Origin: Burkholderiaceae bacterium
GTDB taxonomy: Bacteria; Pseudomonadota; Gammaproteobacteria; Burkholderiales; Burkholderiaceae_C
Direction: 5' to 3'
Assembly: GCA_025458585.1 (NCBI GenBank)
Contig: JALOSD010000007.1
Span: forward strand, 1-55,424
DNA: 55,424 nucleotides
A program made the translations under genes and the position numbers. A model generated the notes under the pieces. The model saw only the letters and a list, made by a program, of their open reading frames with translations, was not told the origin of the DNA and searched no databases. Positions 47,640 to 55,424 of the stretch are shown piece after piece. The number at the start of each line of letters is the position of its first letter. Positions within the stretch are counted from its first letter, which is position 1.

Positions 47640-48608
47640 TCAGTCGACCTGCGCCGGCGACTCGCGCACCGGGTCGTCAGGGGCACGGGTGGCGAACTGC
47701 GCGAGCGCGACGCCGGCCAGCGTCAGGGCCGCGCCGCCGATCTTCACGCCGGTGAAACGCTCGCCGGTGGCCCACCACGCGACCACGCCGGCCACGAGCG
47801 GCATCAGGTACTGCAGCGGCGCCGTGCGGCCCACGCCGCGCTGCTCGTTGACCCAGCCCCACACGAGCCAGCCGAGGAACGCCGACACCAGCGACGCCCA
47901 CAGCAGCAGCCCCCAGTGCACAAGGTCCAGGCCCGCCCAGTCGGTCGACCAGGCCGCGGGCAGGCCGAGCAGCACGAGCGCCGGGCTGCCGGCCAGCGTG
48001 GCGTAGGCCATCACGGCGACGCCGCCGTGGCGCTGGATGAGCGGCTTGGTCATCACCGTGTAGTACGAGAACAGCGACGCCGCGAACAGCATCATCAGGT
48101 CGCCGCCGGTGGCGGCCCACTGCCGGCCGAGCAGCTTGTCCGACAGGAACACGAGCACGCCGGCGCAGGCGATCGCCACCCCGGCCACCTGCCCGCGCGT
48201 CAGCCGCTCGAGCCCCGCCCAGTGCAGGATCAGCAGCGTGAACACGGGCCCGCAGGCCATGATCAGCGCGCTCGAGAACGCCGTCGACCAGTGGATGCCG
48301 AAGGTCACCATGCTCACGTGCACCGTGTGCGCGAGCACGCCGAGCCAGGCCAGACGCCAGGCGTCGGCGCGCGGCAGGCGCAGCCAGCGCCAGCCGTTGG
48401 CGTGCAGCAGCAGCAGCGCGGCGCACACCGGCAGCAGCAGGTAGCGCGCGCAAAGGAACGCCGCCGGCGACATGACGTTGAACAGCGCCTTCTGCACCGC
48501 GAAGTTGGCGCCCCAGACAAAGACGACGCCGACCCCCGCGAGCAGGGCCAGGCGCTGCATCGAAAGGGGCGGCGCGGCGGCGGTGGCGGAGACCTCGGGG
48601 GCGGACAT
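47640..48608 (-). CDS. EamA/DMT-family transporter
   Basis: 322 aa with ten predicted helices in two EamA repeats (GVVFVWGANFAVQKALF in the first; LFAASLFSYYTVMTKPLIQ and VNEQRGVGRTAPLQYLMPLVAGVVAWW in the second). Drug/metabolite-transporter family, probably exporting a small metabolite; substrate unknown. Starts at 48608 or 48623 are both possible and neither has a clear ribosome site. The frame stays open upstream through the octanucleotide repeat, so a longer N-terminal form is formally possible. Confidence 0.88.
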   Translation of the reverse strand: MSAPEVSATAAAPPLSMQRLALLAGVGVVFVWGANFAVQKALFNVMSPAAFLCARYLLLPVCAALLLLHANGWRWLRLPRADAWRLAWLGVLAHTVHVSMVTFGIHWSTAFSSALIMACGPVFTLLILHWAGLERLTRGQVAGVAIACAGVLVFLSDKLLGRQWAATGGDLMMLFAASLFSYYTVMTKPLIQRHGGVAVMAYATLAGSPALVLLGLPAAWSTDWAGLDLVHWGLLLWASLVSAFLGWLVWGWVNEQRGVGRTAPLQYLMPLVAGVVAWWATGERFTGVKIGGAALTLAGVALAQFATRAPDDPVRESPAQVD

Positions 48609-48647
48609 CGGCACGGGGCGCATTCTGCCGGCGTCGCCCGGAACGCC

Positions 48648-48735
48648 GTGACGCCGTGACGCCGTGACGCCGTGACGCCGTGACGCCGTGACGCCGTGAC
48701 GCCGTGACGCCGTGACGCCGTGACGCCGTGACGCC
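48648..48735. repeat. Octanucleotide tandem repeat, 11 perfect copies of GTGACGCC
   Basis: Eleven exact head-to-tail copies of GTGACGCC run from 48648 to 48735, with a partial copy (ACGCC) before and GT after. It fills much of the gap between the divergent EamA transporter and TPR-protein starts. Short perfect repeats of this kind change length by slipped pairing and can shift promoter spacing, or, where translated, the reading frame, because 8 is not a multiple of 3. Confidence 0.97.
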
Positions 48736-48821
48736 GTTAGTGCAGCTTGATGCGCGCCTCCTGGTCGCAGTGGCGGCATGGCGTCATGTCGCCGCCGGCG
48801 ATCGGGTACGCTCTCGCCGCC

Positions 48822-50129
48822 ATGCCGCCGAGGTCTCCCGCACCGTCCGCCCGCAGCGCCGACGACCTGCTCGCCGAGGGCCATGCGGGGCTCGCCCGCC
48901 GGCGGCCGCAGGAGGCGTTCGCAGCGTTCCAGCGCGCGCTCGCGCTCGATGGTTCGCACCCCGGCGCGTGGCACGGCCTCGGCCTGGCCTACCTGGCGCT
49001 CGGCCAGCGCGAGGTCGGCCTCGGGTTGCTGCGCAAGGCGGTCGACGCACGGCCGCGCCACGCGCGCTGGCGGCGCGATCTGGCGCAGGCGCTGATCGCA
49101 GGTGGCACGTCGGCCCAGGCGCGCGAGCAGCTCGAAGCGGCCGTGGACCTCGAGCCCGGCGACGCCGGTGCCTGGCGCGATCTGGCAGCGCTGTGTCTGC
49201 ACCTGGGTGACCTCGACGCCGCCGAGGCGCGCTATCGCACCGCTGCGACCCTGGCGTCCGAGCGCGCCGACCTGCACGAGGCGCTGGCCCGTCTGGCCTG
49301 GCGCCGCGGCCGCGTCGACGAGGCGCTCGCGCACGCCGCGCGGGCCATCGCGCTGCAGCCGTCGCTGGCACACCAGCTGATCATCGGCCACGTCCGGCCT
49401 GCGACGACCGCGCCGATGCCGCGTGCCACCCCCGCGCAGCTGCGGGCGCCGACGGGCGCGCAAGCGGCCGCGCTCGAGGCTGCCATCGCGGCGCGCGACA
49501 TCCACGTGCTCGACGACGTGCTCGCCGATCCGCACGGCCACCGCACCTGGGCGCTCGGCCAATGGGCCGGGCAGGCCGCGCTCGACGGCCGCGCCAACTT
49601 CCCCGGCGCGCAGACGCCGGCGCAGCCCTGCGACGCGCTGATGCAACGCATCGCCGACGCGCTCGGGCGGCCGTTGAAGTGGAACTCGATCGACCAGGGG
49701 GCGATCCGCCTCAGTCGCGCCGACGATCGTGCGCGCTGCGACATCCACGTCGACCACCAATCGGCCGCCGACACCTACGCCGGCGTGCTCTACCTGACCC
49801 TGCCCGAGCACGCACGCGGCGGCACCAGCTTCTGGCGCCACCGCGCCACCGGCTGGGAGCGCCGCCCGGACGCGGCCACGCTGGCCGCGGCGGGCTACCC
49901 GCGTTTCGTCGACTTCGAGCGCCGCTGGATCCCGGTCGACCGCACGCTGGCCTTCGCCGACTGGCAGGCCCGGCGCGGCGCCGACTGGCAGTGGCTGTTC
50001 GAGCTGCCGATGCGCTTCAACCGCCTCGTGGTCTACCGCAGCGATTTCTTCCACTCGATCAGCGACCTGTTTGGCCACGGACCGGACGACGGGCGGCTCG
50101 TGCAGCTGCTCTATTTCGAGGCGGCGTGA
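48822..50129 (+). CDS. TPR protein with C-terminal 2OG-Fe(II) oxygenase-like (DUF6445-type) domain
   Basis: 435 aa. The N-terminal half (about 14-185) is four or five tetratricopeptide units (AFAAFQRALALDGSHPGAWHGLGLAYLALG is clear). The C-terminal half (about 225-435) looks like a jelly-roll oxygenase: H309-x-D311 (IHVDHQ), distal H411 (DFFHSI) and R425 (GRLVQLLYF) are in the right order for Fe(II) and 2-oxoglutarate binding. It resembles DUF6445. Substrate unknown; a peptide or protein bound by the TPRs is a fair guess. Start at 48822 is preceded by a possible -10 (TACGCT, 48807-48812). Its 3' end overlaps mnhG by 19 bases on the other strand. Confidence 0.82.
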   Translation: MPPRSPAPSARSADDLLAEGHAGLARRRPQEAFAAFQRALALDGSHPGAWHGLGLAYLALGQREVGLGLLRKAVDARPRHARWRRDLAQALIAGGTSAQAREQLEAAVDLEPGDAGAWRDLAALCLHLGDLDAAEARYRTAATLASERADLHEALARLAWRRGRVDEALAHAARAIALQPSLAHQLIIGHVRPATTAPMPRATPAQLRAPTGAQAAALEAAIAARDIHVLDDVLADPHGHRTWALGQWAGQAALDGRANFPGAQTPAQPCDALMQRIADALGRPLKWNSIDQGAIRLSRADDRARCDIHVDHQSAADTYAGVLYLTLPEHARGGTSFWRHRATGWERRPDAATLAAAGYPRFVDFERRWIPVDRTLAFADWQARRGADWQWLFELPMRFNRLVVYRSDFFHSISDLFGHGPDDGRLVQLLYFEAA

Positions 50130-50506
50130 AGGCGTTGGCCCTGGCGCAGCGCCCGCCGCGCCGCTGCCCGGCAGCGCGAACGCCACGGCGACGACTTCGA
50201 CGGCGAGCGCAGGTGCAGCGCCGCCTTGGCCATCAGGTTGGCCGACACCGGCGCGGTGATGAACAGGAACAGCGTGATCAGCAGTTCGTGCACGCCGTAG
50301 TTGCCGCGCGCCCAGTTGACGGCCATGCTCGCGACGAGCACGCCGCCGACGCCGAGCGTCGTCGCCTTCGTCGGCGCGTGCATGCGCATGTAGAAGTCGG
50401 GAAAGCGCAGCATGCCCACCGCGCCGACGAGCGCGAACACGCCGCCGACGACGAGCATCGCCGCGATCACCACCTGCCAGGCCCAGTGCAGTTCGTTCAG
50501 CGCCAT
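50111..50506 (-). CDS. mnhG: Mrp/Mnh Na+(K+)/H+ antiporter subunit G
   Basis: 131 aa with three hydrophobic helices (AWQVVIAAMLVVGGVFALVGAVGMLRF, TLGVGGVLVASMAVNWA, ELLITLFLFITAPVSANLM). FPDFYMRMHAPTKATTLG is the MnhG/PhaG signature. The basic C-terminal tail (about 30 residues) is longer than the core and overlaps the convergent TPR gene. Last gene of the mnhAB-C-D-E-F-G operon; the start lies 7 bases after the mnhF stop. Confidence 0.92.
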   Translation of the reverse strand: MALNELHWAWQVVIAAMLVVGGVFALVGAVGMLRFPDFYMRMHAPTKATTLGVGGVLVASMAVNWARGNYGVHELLITLFLFITAPVSANLMAKAALHLRSPSKSSPWRSRCRAAARRALRQGQRLHAASK

Positions 50507-50513
50507 CGCCGCC

Positions 50514-50798
50514 TCACTCGATGACGTCGCCGCGGCTGAGGTAGCGCGACAGCGCCACCGTCGACACGAAGCCGAGCAGCGCGATCAGCAGCGCCGCCTC
50601 GAAGAACAGCTCGGTGCCGAAGCTGATGCCGAGCAGGATCACGAGGGCAACGACGTTGATGTACATGGTGTCGATCGCGAGCACGCGGTCGGTGGCCTCG
50701 GGGCCGCGCAGCAGGCGCCACGCCGACAGCACCAGCGCCAGCCCGACGGTGGCGAACGCGAAGTCCAGGGCCCAGCCCACGAGCGGCAGGTCGGTCAT
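50514..50798 (-). CDS. mnhF: Mrp/Mnh antiporter subunit F
   Basis: 94 aa with three helices; RLLRGPEATDRVLAIDTMYINVVALVILLG is the family core. Small membrane subunit of the multi-subunit monovalent cation/proton antiporter. The ATG overlaps the mnhE stop (ATGA). Confidence 0.93.
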   Translation of the reverse strand: MTDLPLVGWALDFAFATVGLALVLSAWRLLRGPEATDRVLAIDTMYINVVALVILLGISFGTELFFEAALLIALLGFVSTVALSRYLSRGDVIE

Positions 50799-51301
50799 CG
50801 GAAGATCTCCATCAGCGGTCGTTCGTAGCGGTCCTTGATCTGCGCGGCCATCGCCGGCGGGTCGTCGCAGTCGAGCGCATGCACGAGGATCCGCCCCGCC
50901 TCGTCGTCGACGATGCACGACACCGTGCCCGGCGTCATGGTGATGATCGTCGCCAGCAGCGAGATGGCGGTTGGGTGGCGGGTGTCCAGCGGCACCGGCA
51001 CCCACGCTGGCCGCGGGTTCGACGCCGGGCTCAGCACGATGCGCGCGACGGTGATGTTCGACACCACGATGTCCCACAGCACGACGAGCGTGAAGCGCAG
51101 CGCGGTGGCGAACGCGCGCGGCCTCGTCGCCGGCCCGAGGAAGCGGTGGGTGACCTTCGGCACGACCAGGCCGAGCACCACCGCGGCGATCAGGTCGGCC
51201 GGCGCGACGCTCTGGCGCAGCAGCAGCCATACGACGGCCAACAGCACCGACAGCGCCGGGTGGGCGAACCAGCCGCCGTCGTCGCGCGGGCGTGGCGTCA
51301 C
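50795..51301 (-). CDS. mnhE: Mrp/Mnh antiporter subunit E
   Basis: 168 aa. Two N-terminal helices (LSVLLAVVWLLLRQSVAPADLIAAVVLGLVVP) and a cytoplasmic domain with PLDTRHPTAISLLATIITMTPGTVSCIVDD, the MnhE signature. Starts at GTG 51301, which overlaps the mnhD stop (GTGA); the open frame further upstream is an mnhD shadow. The stop overlaps the mnhF start. Confidence 0.93.
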   Translation of the reverse strand: MTPRPRDDGGWFAHPALSVLLAVVWLLLRQSVAPADLIAAVVLGLVVPKVTHRFLGPATRPRAFATALRFTLVVLWDIVVSNITVARIVLSPASNPRPAWVPVPLDTRHPTAISLLATIITMTPGTVSCIVDDEAGRILVHALDCDDPPAMAAQIKDRYERPLMEIFR

Positions 51302-52914
51302 GGTGTCGCTCCCGGTGTGGCCCCCGGGCGCTTCTCGAAGCGGTAGGGCCTGGTGGTGTCGATGCGCTCGCTGCCGAGCACGGCGCGCGCGTAGGCGGCA
51401 CGGTCGACGAGCTGGCGCGCAGCAGCGTCGGTGTAGCGCTGGATCGGCGCGGCGAACACGCTCATAGCCACCGTCGCGCCGAGCAGCGCCAGCGTCGCGC
51501 CGACCAGCTTCGGGCTCGCGCCCGAGGCGCCGTAGGCCGGCGCGTCCTCGCGCACATGCCAGAACAGGATGCTGCCGGCGCGCGCCAGGCCGATCAGGGT
51601 GAGGAAACCGACGCCGAGCACGACGGTCCACACCAGTGCCTGCCACGCGTGCGCGCTCGCGGCTTCCAGGATCATCAGCTTGCCGATGAACCCCGGCAGC
51701 GGCGGCAGGCCGGCGGCCGACGCGGCCGCGAGCAGCAGCATCAGCCCGAGCAGCGTCGGCTGCGCGATAGGCGACGCCGGCTCGAGCCGGTCGGCGGCGT
51801 CGCCGCGCTGCGCGGCCACGAGTTCGGCGAGCAGGAATAGGCCGGCGACGACGATCGTGCTGTTGGCCATGTAGTAAAGCGCCGCCGACCAGGCCGCAGC
51901 GCTGAACAGGCCGAGCGCCGCGAGCACGGTGCCCACGGAAGCCACCGTGAGCCAGGCCACCAGCCGCGCCAGCGTGTGCGCCGCGAGGGCGCCCAGCACG
52001 CCGACCGCGCTCGTCAGCAATGCCAGCGGCAGCAGAAGGGGCTGCACCGTGAACGCCGAGTCGCCGGCCTCGGCGCCGAAGACGACACCGTGCACGCGCA
52101 GGATGGCGTAGACGCCGACCTTGGTCATGATCGCGAACAGCGCCGCCACCGGCGCGCTCGATGCCGAATACGTCGCCGGCAGCCACATCGCCAGCGGCAT
52201 CAGCGCGGCCTTGAAGCCGAAGACGACGAGCAGCAGCAGCCCGGCCGCCTGCACGACGACCGACTCCGGAGCCGTCACCTCGGGCACGCGCAGCGCGAGG
52301 TCGGCGAAGTTCAGCGTGCCGGTCTTCGCGTACAGCAGGGAGACGCCGATCAGGAACAGCGCCGACGCGGTCAGGTTCAGCACCACGTAGTGCACGCCGA
52401 CGCGGAAGCGCTCGCGGCCCTGGCCGTGCAGCATCAGCACGTACGACGCGATCAGCAGCACCTCGAAGAACACGAACAGGTTGAACAGGTCGCCGGTGAC
52501 GAACGCGCCGGCCAGTCCCATCAGCTGGAACTGGAAGAGCGCGTGGAAGTACCGCCCGTGCGCGTCCCAGCCGCCGGTGGCGTACCACAGCACCGGTAGC
52601 GCGACGACCGCGGTCAGCAACAGCAGCATCGCGCCGAGGCGGTCGATCACCAGCACGATGCCGAACGGCGGCGGCCAGTCGCCGACGCGGTAGGCGCGGA
52701 TCTCCCCGCCGGCGGCCTGCATCGCCAGCAGCGCGGCGACGACGAGGAACAGCGCCGTCGAGGCCAGCGCCACGCGCCGGGCCCACAGCAGCTTGCGGTG
52801 GCCGTGGCCGCCGTGGCTGTCGCCGCCGTGGTCGCCGAGCAGCAGCAGCAGCGCGGCCGTGATCGACGGCAGCAGCACCGGCACGATCGGCAGGTGGTCG
52901 GCGATCCAGCTCAT
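51298..52914 (-). CDS. mnhD: Mrp/Mnh antiporter subunit D (NuoN/NuoM-like)
   Basis: 538 aa, about 14 helices, proton-translocating antiporter-like subunit. GDLFNLFVFFEVLLIASYVLMLHG contains the conserved Glu of TM5, and FGFKAALMPLAMWLPATYSASSAPVAALFA the TM7 Lys region. A His-rich loop (GDSHGGHGHRK) near residue 32 faces one side of the membrane and could bind metal, though such loops vary. The ATG overlaps the mnhC stop. Confidence 0.95.
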   Translation of the reverse strand: MSWIADHLPIVPVLLPSITAALLLLLGDHGGDSHGGHGHRKLLWARRVALASTALFLVVAALLAMQAAGGEIRAYRVGDWPPPFGIVLVIDRLGAMLLLLTAVVALPVLWYATGGWDAHGRYFHALFQFQLMGLAGAFVTGDLFNLFVFFEVLLIASYVLMLHGQGRERFRVGVHYVVLNLTASALFLIGVSLLYAKTGTLNFADLALRVPEVTAPESVVVQAAGLLLLVVFGFKAALMPLAMWLPATYSASSAPVAALFAIMTKVGVYAILRVHGVVFGAEAGDSAFTVQPLLLPLALLTSAVGVLGALAAHTLARLVAWLTVASVGTVLAALGLFSAAAWSAALYYMANSTIVVAGLFLLAELVAAQRGDAADRLEPASPIAQPTLLGLMLLLAAASAAGLPPLPGFIGKLMILEAASAHAWQALVWTVVLGVGFLTLIGLARAGSILFWHVREDAPAYGASGASPKLVGATLALLGATVAMSVFAAPIQRYTDAAARQLVDRAAYARAVLGSERIDTTRPYRFEKRPGATPGATP

Positions 52915-53258
52915 GGCTTGTCGGCGTCGTCGGGCTTGCCGTCGACGTGGTCGCTGCCGTTCTCGTGACGACTGCGCAGCGCGAGTTCGATCACGAAGCC
53001 GGTGGTGGCGAAGCCGATCACGATCGCGGTCAGGACCAGCGCCTGCGGCAGCGGGTCGGCGAACTCCGCGGCTCCGGCGGACAGGATCGGCGGCGCGCCG
53101 GCCCACAGCCGGCCCATCGAGAAGATGAACACGTTGACCGCATAGCCGATCAGCGTCAGCCCGAGCACGACGGGAAAGGTGCGTGCGCGCAGCAGCAGGT
53201 AGATGCCCACCGCGACGACCCAGCCGATGCCGGTGGCGACGAGGAACTCCATCGTCAT
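52911..53258 (-). CDS. mnhC: Mrp/Mnh antiporter subunit C (NuoK-like)
   Basis: 115 aa, three helices (FLVATGIGWVVAVGIYLLLR, VVLGLTLIGYAVNVFIFSMG, ALVLTAIVIGFATTGFVIELAL), matching NuoK/MnhC. The acidic tail (ENGSDHVDGKPDDADKP) is normal. ATG 53258 overlaps the mnhA-B stop. The open frame upstream to 54950 is a shadow of mnhA-B. Confidence 0.94.
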   Translation of the reverse strand: MTMEFLVATGIGWVVAVGIYLLLRARTFPVVLGLTLIGYAVNVFIFSMGRLWAGAPPILSAGAAEFADPLPQALVLTAIVIGFATTGFVIELALRSRHENGSDHVDGKPDDADKP

Positions 53259-55424
53259 GGCGTCGTCCTCGCGGCCGAGTCGTCGCCGGGCCGCGCCGAG
53301 TCGACTCGACCCCCACGAGAGGCGGGCCGGGCGTCGCCCGGCCACGGGGGCCTCGTCTTCGCCGGCTCCTTGCTCGCCGCGCCGAGGGCCGACAGCATCA
53401 GCATCGTCGCGCCGACCACGGTGACGTAGACGCCGAGGTCGAACAGCGCCGCGCTGGCGAGCGGCAGCTCGCCGAGCAGCGGCACGTGCGGGTGGCCGTG
53501 CGCGCTGGTGAGGAACGGCTCGCCGAGGGCGAACGCGCCGACCCCGGTCAGCCACGCGATGCTCAGGCCGGCGCCGATCCAGCGCGTGAAGCGCCGGCCG
53601 GCGGCGCCTTGCAGCACCGCCTCCGCGCGTTCTTGGCCCTGCGCCATGTACTGCAGCACCAGCGCGACCGCGGTGACGAGGCCCGCGATGAAGCCGCCGC
53701 CGGGCAGGTTGTGGCCGCGCCAGAAGATGTACGCCGTGACGACGAGCGCCATCGGCAGCACCAGCCGCGCCGCCATGCGCAGCAGCATCGGCTCGCGGCC
53801 GTAGCTCCACGCGCGCCCCTGCGGGTCGAGGTCGGGACGGCGGGTGCGGAAGCCGTCGAGCAGCGCGAGCACGCCGACGGCGGCGATGCCGAGCACGGTG
53901 ATCTCGCCGAAGGTGTCGTAGCCGCGGAAGTCGACCAGGATCACGTTGACCATGTTCGTGCCACCGCCGCCCGGCACCGACTGCTCGAGGAAGTACCAGC
54001 TGATCGACTCGTGGTCGCGCGTGAGCATCAGCCAGGTCAGCCACGCGATGCCGCCGCCACCCGCCGCCGCCAGTCCGGCGTCGCGCCAGCGCCGGCCCGT
54101 GCTCGACTCCTTGGGCGAGAACTGCGGCAGCAGCGCCAGGCCCATCAGCAGCAGCGCGGTCGACACGACGTCGACCGACAGCTGCGTCATCGCGAGGTCG
54201 GGCGCCGACAGGGCGACGAAGGCGAGCGAGGCCACCAGTCCGACGCCGCCGGTGAGCACGACGGCGACGAAGCGCTGCCGGTGCTGCACGAGCAGCAGGC
54301 CGCCGGTGACGAGCAGCAGCACCCACGCGCCGACGGCCACCGGCGGCGCGGGCAGCAGCGTGCGCGCCTGCGCACCCAGGCCCTCGTCGGGCCCGGTCCA
54401 GAACGGCAGGGCCGCGAACACGACGGCCAGCGCGACCATCCACGCCGCATAGCGCTGCAGCGAGCCGTTCTCGAGCCCGCGCGTGACGCGCCCGGCGGCG
54501 CCGAACAGTCCGTCGATCGTCGCCGTGAAGATCGCCCTGCCGCCGCGCCCGCTCGGCACGTAGCGGTGCAGCAGGCCGCCGCGCTGCAGGCCGGCGTACA
54601 GCCCGACGCCGGCCACGAGCGCGAACATGCTCATCAGCAGCGGCGCGTTGACGCCGTGCCACAGCGACAGGTGGAACTCGGGCGCCGGCGCGCCGAGCAC
54701 GGCCGACGCGACCACGGTGACCAGCGGCCCGGCGATCACCATCGGCGCCAGGCCGACCGCGATGCAGACCGCGACGAGCAGGATCACAGGCGCCTTCATG
54801 CCGAGCGGCGGCTCGTGCGGGTGCGGGTTCGGCAGGTCCTTCGGCGGGCCGTTGAAGAACGTGTCGTGCACCAGGCGCAGCGAGTACGCGACCGAGAACA
54901 CGCTGGCCAGCGTCGCGAGCACCGGAACGGCCCAGCCGGCGGCACCCCACAGCCGTGCCGGCGCGCGCACCGCTTCGTCGAGCATCATCTCCTTGCTGAT
55001 GAAGCCATTGAATGGCGCGATGCCGGCCATCGCCGCGCTGGCGAGCAGCACCAGCGTGCCCATCATCGGCATCATCGCCATCAGGCCGCCGAGCCTGCGC
55101 ATGTCGCGCGTGTGCGTCTCGTGGTCGATGATGCCTGCACTCATGAACAGGGCCGCCTTGAAGCTCGCGTGGTTCAGGATGTGGAACACCGCGGCCACCG
55201 CCGACATCGGCGAGGCGAGGCCGATCAGGAAGGTGATCAGGCCGAGGTGGCTGACCGTCGAGTAGGCGAGCAGGCCCTTCAGGTCGTGCTTGAAGATCGC
55301 GACGAAGGCGGCGAAGGTCATCGTCGCCAGGCCGACGCTGGCGACGATGCCCTCGAACAGACCCGTGCCGCCGAGCACCGGGTACAGCCGCATCATCATG
55401 AACAGGCCCGCCTTGACCATCGTC
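53255..55424 (-). CDS. mnhA: Mrp/Mnh antiporter fused subunits A and B, partial at the right edge
   Basis: At least 722 aa; the N-terminus lies beyond the window. The visible part begins within the NuoL-like antiporter core of MnhA (LLAYSTVSHLGLITFLIGL, VFHILNHASFKAALFMSAG, MAGIAPFNGFISKEMM), continues into the MnhA C-terminal region, and ends in an MnhB-like domain (YDTFGEITVLGIAAVGVLALL, FWRGHNLPGGGFIAGLVTA, LFDLGVYVTVVGATMLML). Fused AB subunits are usual in group 2 (Pha-type) systems of proteobacteria. The complex exports Na+ or K+ against protons for pH and salt control. The last 35 residues are hydrophilic and low-complexity. Confidence 0.95.
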   Translation of the reverse strand, partial: TMVKAGLFMMMRLYPVLGGTGLFEGIVASVGLATMTFAAFVAIFKHDLKGLLAYSTVSHLGLITFLIGLASPMSAVAAVFHILNHASFKAALFMSAGIIDHETHTRDMRRLGGLMAMMPMMGTLVLLASAAMAGIAPFNGFISKEMMLDEAVRAPARLWGAAGWAVPVLATLASVFSVAYSLRLVHDTFFNGPPKDLPNPHPHEPPLGMKAPVILLVAVCIAVGLAPMVIAGPLVTVVASAVLGAPAPEFHLSLWHGVNAPLLMSMFALVAGVGLYAGLQRGGLLHRYVPSGRGGRAIFTATIDGLFGAAGRVTRGLENGSLQRYAAWMVALAVVFAALPFWTGPDEGLGAQARTLLPAPPVAVGAWVLLLVTGGLLLVQHRQRFVAVVLTGGVGLVASLAFVALSAPDLAMTQLSVDVVSTALLLMGLALLPQFSPKESSTGRRWRDAGLAAAGGGGIAWLTWLMLTRDHESISWYFLEQSVPGGGGTNMVNVILVDFRGYDTFGEITVLGIAAVGVLALLDGFRTRRPDLDPQGRAWSYGREPMLLRMAARLVLPMALVVTAYIFWRGHNLPGGGFIAGLVTAVALVLQYMAQGQERAEAVLQGAAGRRFTRWIGAGLSIAWLTGVGAFALGEPFLTSAHGHPHVPLLGELPLASAALFDLGVYVTVVGATMLMLSALGAASKEPAKTRPPWPGDARPASRGGRVDSARPGDDSAARTTP

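Noticed and set aside
48648-48735. CRISPR array
   Set aside because: The unit is 8 bases and perfectly contiguous, with no spacers and no cas genes nearby.

Overview
The window is very GC-rich, densely packed bacterial chromosomal DNA. No gene-free stretch exceeds 300 bases, and I saw no rRNA, tRNA, CRISPR or transposase. Its core is a purple-bacterial photosynthesis gene cluster. Type-2 reaction-centre assembly genes (puhABC, puhE, lhaA), the O2-dependent cyclase acsF, the PpsR/AerR regulators and the gene order point to a phototrophic betaproteobacterium near Rubrivivax (Burkholderiales). That placement is inference from gene content and protein style; I ran no search.

Layout. (1) 1-6.6 kb: TRAP solute-binding protein (-), 5-oxoprolinase (+), Uma2-family protein (-), aroC (+). 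(2) 6.8-16.5 kb (+): two overlapping cyclic-di-GMP genes (a GGDEF protein, then a PAS-GGDEF-EAL protein), then an RND efflux adaptor and an RND permease whose frame is broken near 15.0 kb. (3) 16.5-19.4 kb: outer-membrane barrel protein (-), small lipoprotein (+), acyl-CoA synthetase (-). (4) 19.5-33.9 kb (-): one long, tightly coupled set read as bchF-bchN-bchB-bchH-bchL-bchM-lhaA-puhA-puhB-puhC-acsF-puhE. (5) 33.9-44.2 kb (+): aerR-ppsR, then bchG-(PucC-family gene)-bchP-small ORFs-bchI-bchD-bchO. (6) 44.3-48.6 kb (-): lutABC lactate-utilization genes, a small membrane protein and an EamA transporter. (7) An 8-bp tandem repeat, then a TPR/2OG-oxygenase-like gene (+). (8) 50.1-55.4 kb (-): the Mrp/Mnh cation/proton antiporter operon mnhAB-C-D-E-F-G, cut off at the right edge.

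How the photosynthesis genes work together. BchI, BchD and BchH insert Mg into protoporphyrin IX. BchM methylates it and AcsF forms the fifth ring. BchL-BchN-BchB (dark-operative protochlorophyllide reductase) reduces ring D, and BchF hydrates the 3-vinyl group. BchG attaches the isoprenoid tail and BchP reduces it. PuhA is the reaction-centre H subunit. PuhB, PuhC, PuhE, LhaA and the second PucC-family protein serve assembly. PpsR, with its cobalamin-binding antagonist AerR, should repress the bch promoters. TGT-N12-ACR operators overlapping TTGACA boxes are visible between bchF and aerR and before bchG. The puf, crt and bchCXYZ genes are not in this window.

Three coding lesions stand out: net -1 frameshifts in aerR and in the RND permease, and an apparent in-frame deletion in bchO. 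I cannot tell real mutation from assembly error. No clearly undescribed multi-gene system was found. The most notable non-genic signals are the fused double PpsR operator and the octanucleotide repeat.
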